Positions 24,274 to 34,524 of a DNA stretch of 40,208 nucleotides are shown here, piece after piece (within the stretch, counting starts at the first letter, position 1; each line of letters opens with the position of its first letter). The stretch lies in assembly GCA_947626355.1 (NCBI GenBank), contig CANQRV010000021.1, positions 1-40,208 on the forward strand, read 5' to 3'. The position numbers and the translations under genes are program-made. The DNA comes from an uncultured Muribaculaceae bacterium (GTDB taxonomy: Bacteria > Bacteroidota > Bacteroidia > Bacteroidales > Muribaculaceae). Under the pieces are notes generated by a model. It searched no databases. It had not been told where the DNA came from and saw only the letters and a list, made by a program, of their open reading frames with translations.

Positions 24274-25541
24274 TGACACTCCAGCAACAGAACATAAGCG
24301 ACAACAACTTCGAGTCGTGTATCAAATGCACCATATGCACGGTCTACTGCCCGGTGACGGCCGTCAATCCCGACTACCCCGGGCCCAAGCAGGCCGGCCC
24401 CGACGGAGAGCGCTACCGCCTCAAGAAGCCGGTCTTCTACGACGAGGCGCTCAAATACTGCCTCAACTGCAAGCGCTGCGAGGTGGCCTGCCCCAACAAC
24501 GTGAAGATCGGCGACATCATCCAGTCGGCGCGCATCAAATACGCCAAGGGGAAGCCGTCGCTGCGCGACACGATGCTCGCCAACACCGACTTCATGGGCA
24601 ACATGGCCACGCGCATGGCGCCGCTGGTCAACTTCACACTCGGCCTCAGGCCTGTGAAGTATCTGCTCGACAGGACGATGAAGATCGACGACCGGCGCAC
24701 CTTCCCGCGCTACGCCTCGCAGCGCTTCGAGAGCTGGTTTGGGCGCCACGCGGCCGCCAGCCAGGACAGCTATCCCCACACCGTGTCATACTTCCACGGC
24801 TGCTACGTCAACTACAACTATCCCCAGCTGGGGAAAGACCTGGTGAAGGTGCTCAACGCCCTGGGCGTGGGAGTGCATCTGCTTGACGGAGAGAAATGCT
24901 GCGGAGTGGCGAAGATCGCCAACCGCTGCGTCGACGAGGCCACGCGCGACGCCCACACCAACATGAAGGCCATCCGGGAGGCGACGGCGCGGGGCGACGA
25001 GACGGTGGCCACAAGCTCCACATGCTGCTTCACCCTGCGCGACGAGTATCCCCACGTGCTCCGCGTCGACAACCACGACGTGCGCGACCACATCATGCTG
25101 GCCACGCGCCTCATCTACCGCCTGATCGACGAGGGGAAGGCGAAGGTGGCGTTCCGTCCCGACTACCGGAAGAGGGTGGCCTACCACGTGCCCTGCCACA
25201 TGGAGAAGCTCGGATGGACCATCTACTCCACGTCGCTTCTGAAGATGATTCCGGGGCTCGAGTTCATCCCCCTCGACTCCCACTGCTGCGGCATCGCCGG
25301 CACCTACGGCTTCAAGAAGGAGTATTACGACTACTCGCAGGCCATCGGCGAGCCCCTCTTCCGCCAGATCAGGGAGAGCGGATGCGACTTCGTGGCCTGC
25401 GACTGCGAGACCTGCAAGTGGCAGATCGAGATGTCGACCGGCGTGCCGGTCGAGAATCCGGTCTCCGTGCTCGCCGCGGCGCTCGACATCGCGAAGACAC
25501 GCGAGCTCAACGGAGTGGCCGCAATCCCGGCCGTGGAGTGA
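24270..25541 (+). CDS. glpC: Anaerobic glycerol-3-phosphate dehydrogenase, subunit C (Fe-S membrane anchor)
   Basis: This 423-residue iron-sulfur subunit has two [4Fe-4S] motifs near the N-terminus (CIKCTICTVYCP and CLNCKRCEVACP) and two CCG-type cysteine modules further on (GEKCCGVAK, about residue 207-215, and SHCCGIAGTYGF, about 342-353). This is the layout of GlpC and of heterodisulfide-reductase-B-like electron carriers. It should take electrons from GlpAB to menaquinone at the inner membrane. The ATG at 24270 overlaps the glpB stop; a second ATG follows immediately. It is followed by glpK after 37 bases (from the ATG at 25579). Confidence 0.93.
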   Translation: MMTLQQQNISDNNFESCIKCTICTVYCPVTAVNPDYPGPKQAGPDGERYRLKKPVFYDEALKYCLNCKRCEVACPNNVKIGDIIQSARIKYAKGKPSLRDTMLANTDFMGNMATRMAPLVNFTLGLRPVKYLLDRTMKIDDRRTFPRYASQRFESWFGRHAAASQDSYPHTVSYFHGCYVNYNYPQLGKDLVKVLNALGVGVHLLDGEKCCGVAKIANRCVDEATRDAHTNMKAIREATARGDETVATSSTCCFTLRDEYPHVLRVDNHDVRDHIMLATRLIYRLIDEGKAKVAFRPDYRKRVAYHVPCHMEKLGWTIYSTSLLKMIPGLEFIPLDSHCCGIAGTYGFKKEYYDYSQAIGEPLFRQIRESGCDFVACDCETCKWQIEMSTGVPVENPVSVLAAALDIAKTRELNGVAAIPAVE

Positions 25542-25578
25542 GACTACAAAATGAAAAACAATGAAAGACTCAACGAAT

Positions 25579-27072
<1,494 letters not shown>

Positions 27073-27092
27073 CACCTTAACCCGCAGATATT

Positions 27093-27854
27093 ATGGAAGA
27101 GCTTGAGATTCCCGTATTCCTCCAGTGTTTCTTTGAATTCCTCGGCACCTACGTCATGATCCTGCTGGGATGCGGCGTAGTGGCCTGCACCACGCTGAGG
27201 AAGTCGAAAGGAGAAGGCGGAGGCTGGGTGGTGGTCACCCTCGCGTGGGGCCTCGCCGTGATGTGCGGCGTGTTCATAGCCGGCCCCTACACGGGCGCCC
27301 ACCTCAATCCGGCGGTGACTGTCGGACTTGCCCTGGCCGGAAAATTCAGCTGGGCCATGGTGGTGCCCTACATCCTGTCGCAGTTTGTCGGCGCGTTCCT
27401 GGGGGGCGCCACGGTCTACTGGTTCTACAAGGACCATTTCGACATCACCGACGACACCACGACCAAGCTCGGCGTCTTCGCCACGGTGCCGGCCATCAGG
27501 AACTATAAACGCAACTTCCTGTCGGAGACCATCGGCACCTTCGTGCTGATCCTCGTGATTCTGTTTCTGTCGGAGAAGCCCAACGCGGCGCAATACGGTC
27601 TGGGCTCCATCGGGGCTCTCCCGGTGGCGCTGCTGGTGGTGGTGATCGGCATGGCGCTGGGGGGCACCACAGGCTACGCCATCAATCCTGCCAGGGACCT
27701 CGGGCCGCGCCTCGCCCACCATCTGCTCCCGATCAAGGGGAAAGGGAGCAGCCAGTGGAAATACTGCTGGGTGCCGGTGGCCGGGCCGCTGCTGGGCACT
27801 GTGTTCGCGGTGCTGGTGTATTACGTCTACGTGGCCACCTGTCCCCCGCTCTAA
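27093..27854 (+). CDS. glpF: Aquaglyceroporin (glycerol uptake facilitator)
   Basis: This 253-residue inner-membrane channel of the MIP family carries both NPA half-helix motifs: [16 protein letters not shown] in the first half and '[20 protein letters not shown]' in the second. The aspartate after the second NPA-R is the mark of glycerol-conducting members as against water-only aquaporins. Six helices are evident. It lets glycerol diffuse in to be trapped by GlpK. Its stop overlaps the end of the convergent acetyltransferase gene by 4 bases, leaving no room for a separate terminator. Confidence 0.95.
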   Translation: MEELEIPVFLQCFFEFLGTYVMILLGCGVVACTTLRKSKGEGGGWVVVTLAWGLAVMCGVFIAGPYTGAHLNPAVTVGLALAGKFSWAMVVPYILSQFVGAFLGGATVYWFYKDHFDITDDTTTKLGVFATVPAIRNYKRNFLSETIGTFVLILVILFLSEKPNAAQYGLGSIGALPVALLVVVIGMALGGTTGYAINPARDLGPRLAHHLLPIKGKGSSQWKYCWVPVAGPLLGTVFAVLVYYVYVATCPPL

Positions 27855-28414
27855 ATGTGCCGGATGACCTTGGCGGGGACGCCGCCCACCACGGTGTCGG
27901 GCGGGACGTCGCGGGTCACCACCGCTCCGGCCGCCACCACGGCGTTGTCGCCGATGGTGACGCCCTGAAGGATGGTGGCGTTGGAGCCGATCCATACGCC
28001 GCGCCCTATCGTGATGGGCGCGGCGTGGGTGAAGCGGCGCCGCTCGGGCTCGAGGAAATGGTTGAGGGTGGCGAAGACCACGTTGTGGCCTATCTGCGAG
28101 CAGTCGCCGATGGTGACGCCGCCGTGGTCCTGAAACTGGCAGCAGGCGTTGATGAAGACTCCGCGCCCTATGCGCAGGTTCTTGCCGAAATCGGAATAGA
28201 GGGGAGGAAAGACCTTCACGGAGGGATGCACCTCGGAGCCGGTGAGCTCCGAGAGCATGGCGATTACCTCCTCCTGGGAGTGATAGGCGGAATTGAGGCG
28301 GAAAGTGATGCGGCGCGCCTCCTCGCTCATGGCGTCCATGAAGCGGTAGATGCCGGGGGTGTCGAGGGCGCGTCCGCCGGCGATGTATTCGTTGAATTGC
28401 TGAAGCGTGATCAT
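27851..28414 (-). CDS. Hexapeptide-repeat O-acetyltransferase (maltose/galactoside acetyltransferase-like)
   Basis: This 187-residue enzyme belongs to the left-handed beta-helix acetyltransferases, which move acetyl groups from acetyl-CoA to sugars. Hexapeptide repeats are clear in '[20 protein letters not shown]', '[20 protein letters not shown]', '[20 protein letters not shown]' and '[20 protein letters not shown]', ending in the usual '[10 protein letters not shown]'. '[10 protein letters not shown]' holds the segment where Maa/LacA enzymes place the catalytic histidine. The start at 28414 (MITLQQF) is preferred over the far upstream ATG at 28519, whose extra residues have no family match and cross the likely promoter. 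The sugar substrate is unknown. Confidence 0.87.
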   Translation of the reverse strand: MITLQQFNEYIAGGRALDTPGIYRFMDAMSEEARRITFRLNSAYHSQEEVIAMLSELTGSEVHPSVKVFPPLYSDFGKNLRIGRGVFINACCQFQDHGGVTIGDCSQIGHNVVFATLNHFLEPERRRFTHAAPITIGRGVWIGSNATILQGVTIGDNAVVAAGAVVTRDVPPDTVVGGVPAKVIRHI

Positions 28415-28438
28415 AACGTGGAAAACGATAAGGGAATG

Positions 28439-28446
28439 CAAAGTTA
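28439..28446 (-). promoter_or_regulatory. Candidate -7 element of the acetyltransferase gene
   Basis: On the minus strand TAACTTTG matches the Bacteroidetes -7 consensus TAnnTTTG 25 bases before the chosen start at 28414. No convincing TTTG is seen at the -33 distance, so this is a half match. It supports the downstream start. Confidence 0.4.
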
Positions 28447-28505
28447 GGCAATAAAAACGAAGTCCGGGCGCCCGGATATAAAAAAGCGGGCTACGGGGCA
28501 TGATT

Positions 28506-28537
28506 TTTGGCAGATTCATGTTATTTTGTTAATTTTG
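28506..28537 (+). promoter_or_regulatory. Promoter of pheT
   Basis: TTTG at 28506-28509 is followed after 20 bases by TAATTTTG at 28530-28537, a full Bacteroidetes promoter match. The pheT ATG lies at 28616, leaving a leader of roughly 70 bases. The leader holds a GC-rich stretch with CGGGCAGACAGGCC and GCCTGTCGGCC-like complementary pieces, but I see no convincing T-box or attenuator. Confidence 0.6.
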
Positions 28538-28615
28538 CACCCATTACGGGCAGACAGGCCGTGAGAGACCGCCCGCGGCCTCCCACAGCCTGTCGGCCAT
28601 GACATATATCCTCTT

Positions 28616-31102
28616 ATGAATATTTCCTATAAGTGGCTCAAACGCTACATCGATACGAGCCTGACGCCCCGCGGGCTGACGGCGGCCCTGACCTCGATGG
28701 GACTTGAATGCGACCAGATCGAGGAGGTGGAGAGCATACGCGGCGGCCTTCGCGGCGTGGTGATCGGGAAAGTGCTCACCTGCGAGCCCCATCCCAACTC
28801 CGACCATCTTCATATCACCACCGTCGACCTCGGCTCCGGGGAGCCGGCGACCATCGTCTGCGGCGCTCCCAACGTGGCGGCCGGCCAGACAGTGGTGGTG
28901 GCCACTCTCGGCACCACCCTCTACGACGGCGACCAGGCCGTGCGCATCAAGAAATCGAAGATCCGCGGCGTGGAGTCGTCGGGCATGATATGCGCGGAAG
29001 ACGAGCTCGGACTGGGCGCGTCGCACGACGGCATCATGGTGCTTCCCGACGGTATAGCGCCGGGCACCCCGGCCGCCGAGTATTTCAACGTGGAGAGCGA
29101 CTACCGCCTGGAGGTGGAGCTGACTCCCAACAGGGTCGACGCCGCGAGCCACTACGGCGTGGCGCGCGACCTCAAGGCGCGTGCCGCCTGCATGGCGACG
29201 CAGGGCATGGAGCCCGACTGCGGCGGCGGGATCTCGCTGCCCGACGCCTCCGCCTTCCGTGTCGACCGCGCCGACGGCGGCGCCCGCGTGAGGGTGGAAG
29301 ACCGCCAGGGTTGCCCGCGCTACAGCGGCGTCACCGTCAGGGGCGTGGAGGTGAAGGAGTCGCCCGAATGGCTCCGCAACCTGCTGCTGGCCGTCGGCCA
29401 GCGTCCCATCAACAACATAGTGGACATCACCAACTACATACTGCTCGGCCTCGGGCAGCCCCTCCACTGCTTCGACCTCGGCAAGGTGGCCGGGGAGGAG
29501 ATCGTGGTGCGCACCTGCCCGGCAGGCACCCGCTTCACTACCCTCGACGGCGTGGAGCGCACGCTCCACGAGAGCGACCTGATGATCTGCGACGCCGATA
29601 AGCCGATGTGTATCGCCGGCGTCTTCGGCGGCCTCGACTCGGGAGTGACGGAGGCCACGAAGGCCGTCTTCATCGAGAGCGCCTGCTTCAACCCCACCCG
29701 CGTGCGCCGCACGGCGCGCCGCCACGGGCTGAGCACCGACGCCTCCTTCCGCTACGAGCGCGGCACCGACCCCGAGATCACCGTCTACGCCGCGAAGCTG
29801 GCCGCCTGCCTGATCCGGGAGCTCGCCGGCGGTGAGGTATGTGGCGATGTCGTCGACATCTATCCCGAGCCGGTGGCCCACGCCGGCTTCCCGTTCTCCT
29901 TCCGCGACTGCGACTCGCTCATCGGCAAGGAGCTGCCCCGCGAGCTCATCACGGCGATACTGCGCGCCCTCGACATCGAGGTGAAGGCCACGGCCGACCC
30001 CGATGTGGTGGAGCTCACGGTGCCCCCCTACCGCGTCGACGTGACACGTCCCTGCGACGTGGTGGAGGAGATACTCCGCGTCTACGGCTACAACAACGTG
30101 GAATTCGGCACGGAGATGCACGCCAACCTCTCGACGCGCGGCCTCACCGACCTCGACTACGAGCTGCAGCAGGAAATCAGCAACCGCCTCACGGGCGAGG
30201 GATTCATGGAGATACTCAACAACTCCCTGTCGGCCCTCTCATATTATGAAGACAACGCCGAGATGCCGCTGGAGAGCTGCGTGCAGCTCCTCAACCCGCT
30301 GAGCAACGACCTCTCCGTGATGCGGCGCACCCTCCTCTACGGAGGCCTCGAGTCGATAGCCCACAACATCAACCGCAAGGCCGGCTCGCTGCGCTTCTAT
30401 GAGTTCGGCAACGTCTACTGGCGCGACCCCTCCAAGGAGTCGACCGCCGGGCATCCGCTGGCCCCCTACCACGAGACCATGGAGCTGGGCATCTGGCTCA
30501 CCGGCGACTTCACGCTCCCCTCCTGGAACAGCCGCAGCGCCGAGGCCACCGTCTTCGACCTCAAGGGCGTGGTCTACGGCATACTCCGCCGCTTAGGCAT
30601 CGAGCCCAGGGAGCTCACCGAAGAGCAGGACAATGACGGCATCTACTCGGCGCGCCTCATCCTTCGCCACCGCAACGGCAGGGAACTCTGCCGCCTGGGC
30701 ATACTGCGCGGCCAGCTCCTGAAGCGCTTCGGCATCGGGCAGCCGGTGGTCTACGCCTCGCTGGCGTGGAAGGCCCTCGTGGGGATGGCCGCCGGCCGCA
30801 GCGTGACCCACGCGCCGCTGCCCAAGACGCAGCCCGTGCGCCGCGACCTGGCGCTTCTCATCGACCGCAACGTCAGCTTCGCGAGCATCGTGGAGACGGT
30901 GAGGAAGGCGGAGCGCAAGCTTCTCAAGGACGTCAGCCTCTTCGACGTCTACGAGGGCGACCGCCTGCCGGCCGGCAAAAAGAGCTACGCCATCGCCATC
31001 ACCCTGCAGGACGACGAGAAGACCCTGACCGACCGCCAGATCGACGCAGTGATGGAGAAGATCACCAAATCACTGACAGCGGCGGGCGCCACCCTGAGGT
31101 GA
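28616..31102 (+). CDS. pheT: Phenylalanine--tRNA ligase beta subunit
   Basis: This is an 828-residue subunit of the alpha2beta2 enzyme that charges tRNA-Phe. Domain order is as expected: N-terminal 'MNISYKWLKRYIDTSLTP', the tRNA-binding OB fold ('GKVLTCEPHPNSDHLHITTV'), B3/B4 editing region ('QRPINNIVDITNYILLGLGQ' and 'RRTARRHGLSTDASFRYERG'), B5 domain ('PPYRVDVTRPCDVVEEILRV'), the catalytic-like core ('LNPLSNDLSVMRRTLLYGGL') and the C-terminal anticodon-binding FDX-ACB domain ('PVRRDLALLIDRNVSFASIV'). It is the first gene after a promoter match; pheS is not in the window, so the two subunits are unlinked here, as is common in Bacteroidetes. Confidence 0.97.
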   Translation: MNISYKWLKRYIDTSLTPRGLTAALTSMGLECDQIEEVESIRGGLRGVVIGKVLTCEPHPNSDHLHITTVDLGSGEPATIVCGAPNVAAGQTVVVATLGTTLYDGDQAVRIKKSKIRGVESSGMICAEDELGLGASHDGIMVLPDGIAPGTPAAEYFNVESDYRLEVELTPNRVDAASHYGVARDLKARAACMATQGMEPDCGGGISLPDASAFRVDRADGGARVRVEDRQGCPRYSGVTVRGVEVKESPEWLRNLLLAVGQRPINNIVDITNYILLGLGQPLHCFDLGKVAGEEIVVRTCPAGTRFTTLDGVERTLHESDLMICDADKPMCIAGVFGGLDSGVTEATKAVFIESACFNPTRVRRTARRHGLSTDASFRYERGTDPEITVYAAKLAACLIRELAGGEVCGDVVDIYPEPVAHAGFPFSFRDCDSLIGKELPRELITAILRALDIEVKATADPDVVELTVPPYRVDVTRPCDVVEEILRVYGYNNVEFGTEMHANLSTRGLTDLDYELQQEISNRLTGEGFMEILNNSLSALSYYEDNAEMPLESCVQLLNPLSNDLSVMRRTLLYGGLESIAHNINRKAGSLRFYEFGNVYWRDPSKESTAGHPLAPYHETMELGIWLTGDFTLPSWNSRSAEATVFDLKGVVYGILRRLGIEPRELTEEQDNDGIYSARLILRHRNGRELCRLGILRGQLLKRFGIGQPVVYASLAWKALVGMAAGRSVTHAPLPKTQPVRRDLALLIDRNVSFASIVETVRKAERKLLKDVSLFDVYEGDRLPAGKKSYAIAITLQDDEKTLTDRQIDAVMEKITKSLTAAGATLR

Positions 31103-31164
31103 GCCCCGCCGCAGAGAGACATCAGCATAACCAACCAACACAACAATAACAACAACAACCCCCC

Positions 31165-31884
31165 ATGGGAAGAGCATTTGAATATCGCAAAGCGCGAAAG
31201 CTGAAGCGCTGGGGCAACATGAGCCGCACCTTCACACGCATAGGAAAAGAGATCACCATCGCCGCCAAGGCAGGCGGTCCGGATCCCGACATGAATCCGC
31301 GTCTCCGTGTGCTCATGCAGAACGCCAAGGCCGCCAACATGCCTAAGGACACAGTGGAAAGGGCCATCAAGAAGGCCACCGACAAGGATGCCGGCGACTA
31401 CAAGGAGATCGTCTACGAGGGCTACGGCCCCCACGGCATCGCCATCGTGGTGGAGACAGCCACCGACAACAACCAGCGCACAGTGGCCAACGTGCGCTCC
31501 TACTTCAACAAGCACGGCGGCTCGCTGGGCACCCAGGGCTCCCTCTCCTTCCTCTTCGACCACAAGAGCGTCTTCCACGTGAAGCCCTCCGAGGCCATGC
31601 CCGCCGAAGACTTCGAGCTGGCGCTGATGGACTTCGAGGCGGAGCTGGAGGCCGAGGAGGAGGAATGGCTCATCTACGGCGCCTTCGACCAGTTTGCCAA
31701 CATCCAGAAATTCCTCGAGGAGAACGGCGTGGAGATCCTCTCGGCCGAGTTCGAGCGCATCCCCACCGACTACAAGGAGGTGACGGCCGAGCAGCGCGAG
31801 GCCATCGAGAAGCTCCTGGAGAAATTCGAGGATGACGAAGACGTGCAGAACGTGTTCCACAACATGAAGGAACCTGAGGAGTAA
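31165..31884 (+). CDS. YebC/PmpR-family DNA-binding regulator or translation factor
   Basis: This 239-residue cytoplasmic protein matches the YebC family: start 'MGRAFEYRKARKLKRWGNMS', 'FTRIGKEITIAAKAGGPDPD', 'NPRLRVLMQNAKAANMPKDT' and 'YEGYGPHGIAIVVETATDNN', then 'RSYFNKHGGSLGTQGSLSFL'. Family members have been described as transcription regulators and, more recently, as ribosome-associated factors that help with difficult proline sequences. It lies 62 bases after pheT behind an unusual leader of AAC/CAA repeats (31121-31158) and only 3 bases before the UDP-glucose dehydrogenase gene. Confidence 0.93.
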   Translation: MGRAFEYRKARKLKRWGNMSRTFTRIGKEITIAAKAGGPDPDMNPRLRVLMQNAKAANMPKDTVERAIKKATDKDAGDYKEIVYEGYGPHGIAIVVETATDNNQRTVANVRSYFNKHGGSLGTQGSLSFLFDHKSVFHVKPSEAMPAEDFELALMDFEAELEAEEEEWLIYGAFDQFANIQKFLEENGVEILSAEFERIPTDYKEVTAEQREAIEKLLEKFEDDEDVQNVFHNMKEPEE

Positions 31885-31887
31885 TTA

Positions 31888-33198
31888 ATGAAGATAGCAA
31901 TAGTAGGCACAGGCTACGTCGGTCTCGTCTCGGGAGCGTGTTTCGCCGAGATGGGGATCGACGTGACGTGTGTGGATATCGACGCCGGGAAGATCGGGCG
32001 GCTGCGCGCCGGCGACATCCCGATCTACGAGCCCGGGCTCGACGAGATCGTGAGGCGCAACGTTGAGGCGCGGCGCCTCCATTTCACCACCGACCTGGCG
32101 GAGGTGCTCCCCGGAGTGGGGATAGTGTTCTCCGCGGTGGGGACGCCGCCCGACGAGGACGGCTCGGCCGACCTCCACTACGTGCTCGACGTGGCGCGCA
32201 CCTTCGGACGCCACATCAACCATTACGCCGTGCTGGTGACCAAGTCGACGGTGCCCGTGGGCACTGCGGGGAAGGTGGCCGAGGTGGTGCGCGAGGAGCT
32301 GAAGGCCCGCGGGGCCGACGTGCCCTTCGACGTGGCGAGCAATCCCGAATTCCTCAAGGAGGGGGCCGCCATCAAGGACTTCATGGCTCCCGACCGCGTG
32401 GTGGTGGGCACCGACAGCGAGCGGGCGCGCCAGATCATGCGTCGCCTCTACAAGCCATTCATGCTCAGCGGCGAGCGGATGATCTTCACCGACATCCCGT
32501 CGGCCGAGATGATCAAATACGCGGCCAACTCGATGCTGGCCACCCGCATATCGTTCATGAACGACATCGCCAACCTCTGCGAGATCGTGGGGGCCGACGT
32601 CAACATGGTGCGCAAGGGGATCGGGGCCGACCTCCGAATCGGCAAGAAATTCCTCTATGCCGGCTGCGGCTACGGGGGCTCCTGTTTCCCCAAGGACGTG
32701 AAGGCGCTGATCCGCACGGCGGAGAAGCACGGCTACGCGATGCGTGTGCTGAAGGCGGTGGAGGAGGTCAACGAAGACCAGAAGCGCGTGCTCTTCCATA
32801 AGCTGAGCCGCCACTACGGGGGCGACCTGAAAGGGAAGAAGGTGGCGGTGTGGGGCCTGGCCTTCAAGCCGGAGACCGACGACATGCGCGAGGCTCCGGC
32901 GCTGGTGCTCATCGACATGCTGCTGGAGGCGGGCGCCACGGTGAGGGTCTTCGACCCGATCGCCATGGACGAGTGCCGCCGGCGCATCGGCGACCGGGTG
33001 AGCTATGCCGGCGACATGTATGACGCGGCGGTCGACGCCGACGCGCTGATGCTCGTGACGGAGTGGAACCAGTTTCGCATGCCCTCCCTGCCGGTGCTCG
33101 CCCGCACCATGGCGCGGAAAGTGATCATCGACGGGCGCAACGTCTACGACCCTGAATACATGGCCGAGCACGGCTTCACCTATTATAAGATCGGATGA
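31888..33198 (+). CDS. ugd: UDP-glucose 6-dehydrogenase
   Basis: The enzyme oxidises UDP-glucose to UDP-glucuronate with two NAD+, supplying acid sugars for capsule or O-antigen. The NAD-binding start is MKIAIVGTGYVGLVSGACFA; the catalytic cysteine is Cys266 in GYGGSCFPKD; 'AEMIKYAANSMLATRISFMN' and 'GLAFKPETDDMREAPALVLI' are further family blocks. At 436 residues it matches the bacterial class. It follows the yebC-like gene at 3 bases and precedes the DegT aminotransferase, making a small surface-polysaccharide pair. Confidence 0.94.
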   Translation: MKIAIVGTGYVGLVSGACFAEMGIDVTCVDIDAGKIGRLRAGDIPIYEPGLDEIVRRNVEARRLHFTTDLAEVLPGVGIVFSAVGTPPDEDGSADLHYVLDVARTFGRHINHYAVLVTKSTVPVGTAGKVAEVVREELKARGADVPFDVASNPEFLKEGAAIKDFMAPDRVVVGTDSERARQIMRRLYKPFMLSGERMIFTDIPSAEMIKYAANSMLATRISFMNDIANLCEIVGADVNMVRKGIGADLRIGKKFLYAGCGYGGSCFPKDVKALIRTAEKHGYAMRVLKAVEEVNEDQKRVLFHKLSRHYGGDLKGKKVAVWGLAFKPETDDMREAPALVLIDMLLEAGATVRVFDPIAMDECRRRIGDRVSYAGDMYDAAVDADALMLVTEWNQFRMPSLPVLARTMARKVIIDGRNVYDPEYMAEHGFTYYKIG

Positions 33199-33223
33199 TG
33201 GCCGGCGGCCTAACGGCAAGTAT

Positions 33224-34420
33224 ATGACTCGACAACGGATATTGCTCTGCATGCCCCATCTCAGCGGGCGGGAGCTGGAATACATAGAGAAGGCGATGGA
33301 GGGGAGCTGGGTCGTACCGCTGGGCCCCGACGTCGACGCCTTCGAGCGTGAGCTCGCCGGCTTTCTCGGAGTGGATGGCGACAGGGTCGTGGCACTCTCG
33401 TCGGGCACGGCGGCCATCCACCTCGGCCTCGAGGGCTGCGGCGTGAAGGCCGGCGACGAGGTGGTCGTGCAGTCGATGACCTTCAGTGCCTCGGCCAACC
33501 CGGTGCGCTATCTGGGCGCCACGCCCGTGTTTGTCGACTCGGAGGAGGAGACGTGGAACATGGACCCCGCGCTTCTGGAGCGCGCCATCCTCGACCGCGA
33601 GGCGAAGACGGGGCGCAGGCCGAAGGCGATAGTTCCCGTGAGCCTCTACGGGATGCCGCCGCGCATGGCGGAGATCCTGGAGGTGGCGGAGCGCCACGGC
33701 ATTCCGGTGATGGAAGACGCCGCCGAGGGTCTCGGCAGCAGCTACGGCGGCCGCCGGCTCGGCACTCTGGGAAGATACGGCGCGCTGTCGTTCAACGGCA
33801 ACAAGATGATCACCACCTCCGGCGGCGGGGCGCTCATATGCCCCGACGCGGAGAGCCGCAGGAGGGCCCTCTTCCTGGCCACGCAGGCCCGCGAGGACTG
33901 GCCCTTCTACCAGCATGAGGAGATCGGCTACAACTACCGTCTGAGCAACATCTCGGCGGCGATAGGGCGCGGCCAGCTCACGGCCGTCGAAGAGCACATC
34001 GCCCACCACCGCCACGTGCAGGCGCTCTACCGGGAGCTTCTCGCCGGCGTGGAGGGAATCACCCTCCATGAGAATCCGGGCCCGGCCTTCGACAGCAACT
34101 TCTGGCTCTGCACCATCCTTCTCGACACGCGGCTGCGCGTGAAGGGAGAGGGAGAGGTGGAGTGGCCGGCGGGGAATGTGGCGACGCCCGGCGCCAACGT
34201 TGAGGCGATGCGCCGGCGGCTCGCCGCCGAGGGCATCGAGTCGCGGCCGCTGTGGAAGCCGATGCATCTGCAGCCGGTGTTCGCGGGGTGTCCGTCCTAC
34301 GTCAACGGCGTGTCGGAATCGCTCTTCTCGCGCGGCCTGTGTCTTCCGGCAGGCCCGTGGGTGGGAGACGCCGAAGTGGAGCGGGTGGCGGCCGCCATCG
34401 CCGGCTCGCTGGAAAAATAA
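33224..34420 (+). CDS. DegT/DnrJ/EryC1/StrS-family sugar aminotransferase
   Basis: This 398-residue PLP enzyme transfers an amino group to a nucleotide-linked keto sugar. 'MPHLSGRELEYIEKAMEGSW' begins the family pattern; 'ALSSGTAAIHLGLEGCGVKA' and 'VMEDAAEGLGSSYGGRRLG' bind PLP, and the Schiff-base lysine is in SFNGNKMITTSGGG. 'EEIGYNYRLSNISAAIGRGQ' is the conserved C-terminal block. Such enzymes serve in making aminosugars for O-antigen, capsule or glycoprotein glycans. It lies 25 bases after ugd, so the two probably share a transcript. The exact sugar cannot be read from the sequence. Confidence 0.92.
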   Translation: MTRQRILLCMPHLSGRELEYIEKAMEGSWVVPLGPDVDAFERELAGFLGVDGDRVVALSSGTAAIHLGLEGCGVKAGDEVVVQSMTFSASANPVRYLGATPVFVDSEEETWNMDPALLERAILDREAKTGRRPKAIVPVSLYGMPPRMAEILEVAERHGIPVMEDAAEGLGSSYGGRRLGTLGRYGALSFNGNKMITTSGGGALICPDAESRRRALFLATQAREDWPFYQHEEIGYNYRLSNISAAIGRGQLTAVEEHIAHHRHVQALYRELLAGVEGITLHENPGPAFDSNFWLCTILLDTRLRVKGEGEVEWPAGNVATPGANVEAMRRRLAAEGIESRPLWKPMHLQPVFAGCPSYVNGVSESLFSRGLCLPAGPWVGDAEVERVAAAIAGSLEK

Positions 34421-34449
34421 GGAATATTTTCTTTATTTTGGGATTATAT

Positions 34450-34480
34450 TTTGCTTTATCGGCAAATTATGATAATTTTG
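34450..34480 (+). promoter_or_regulatory. Promoter of the sdh/frd operon
   Basis: TTTG at 34450-34453 is followed after 19 bases by TAATTTTG at 34473-34480 within a markedly AT-rich stretch of about 100 bases. The first gene starts at 34525. The match and the AT-rich context make this one of the better promoter calls in the window. Confidence 0.68.
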
Positions 34481-34524
34481 CAATTAATAAAAACTCTAAA
34501 AAATATATCTAATACAGAACTGCT

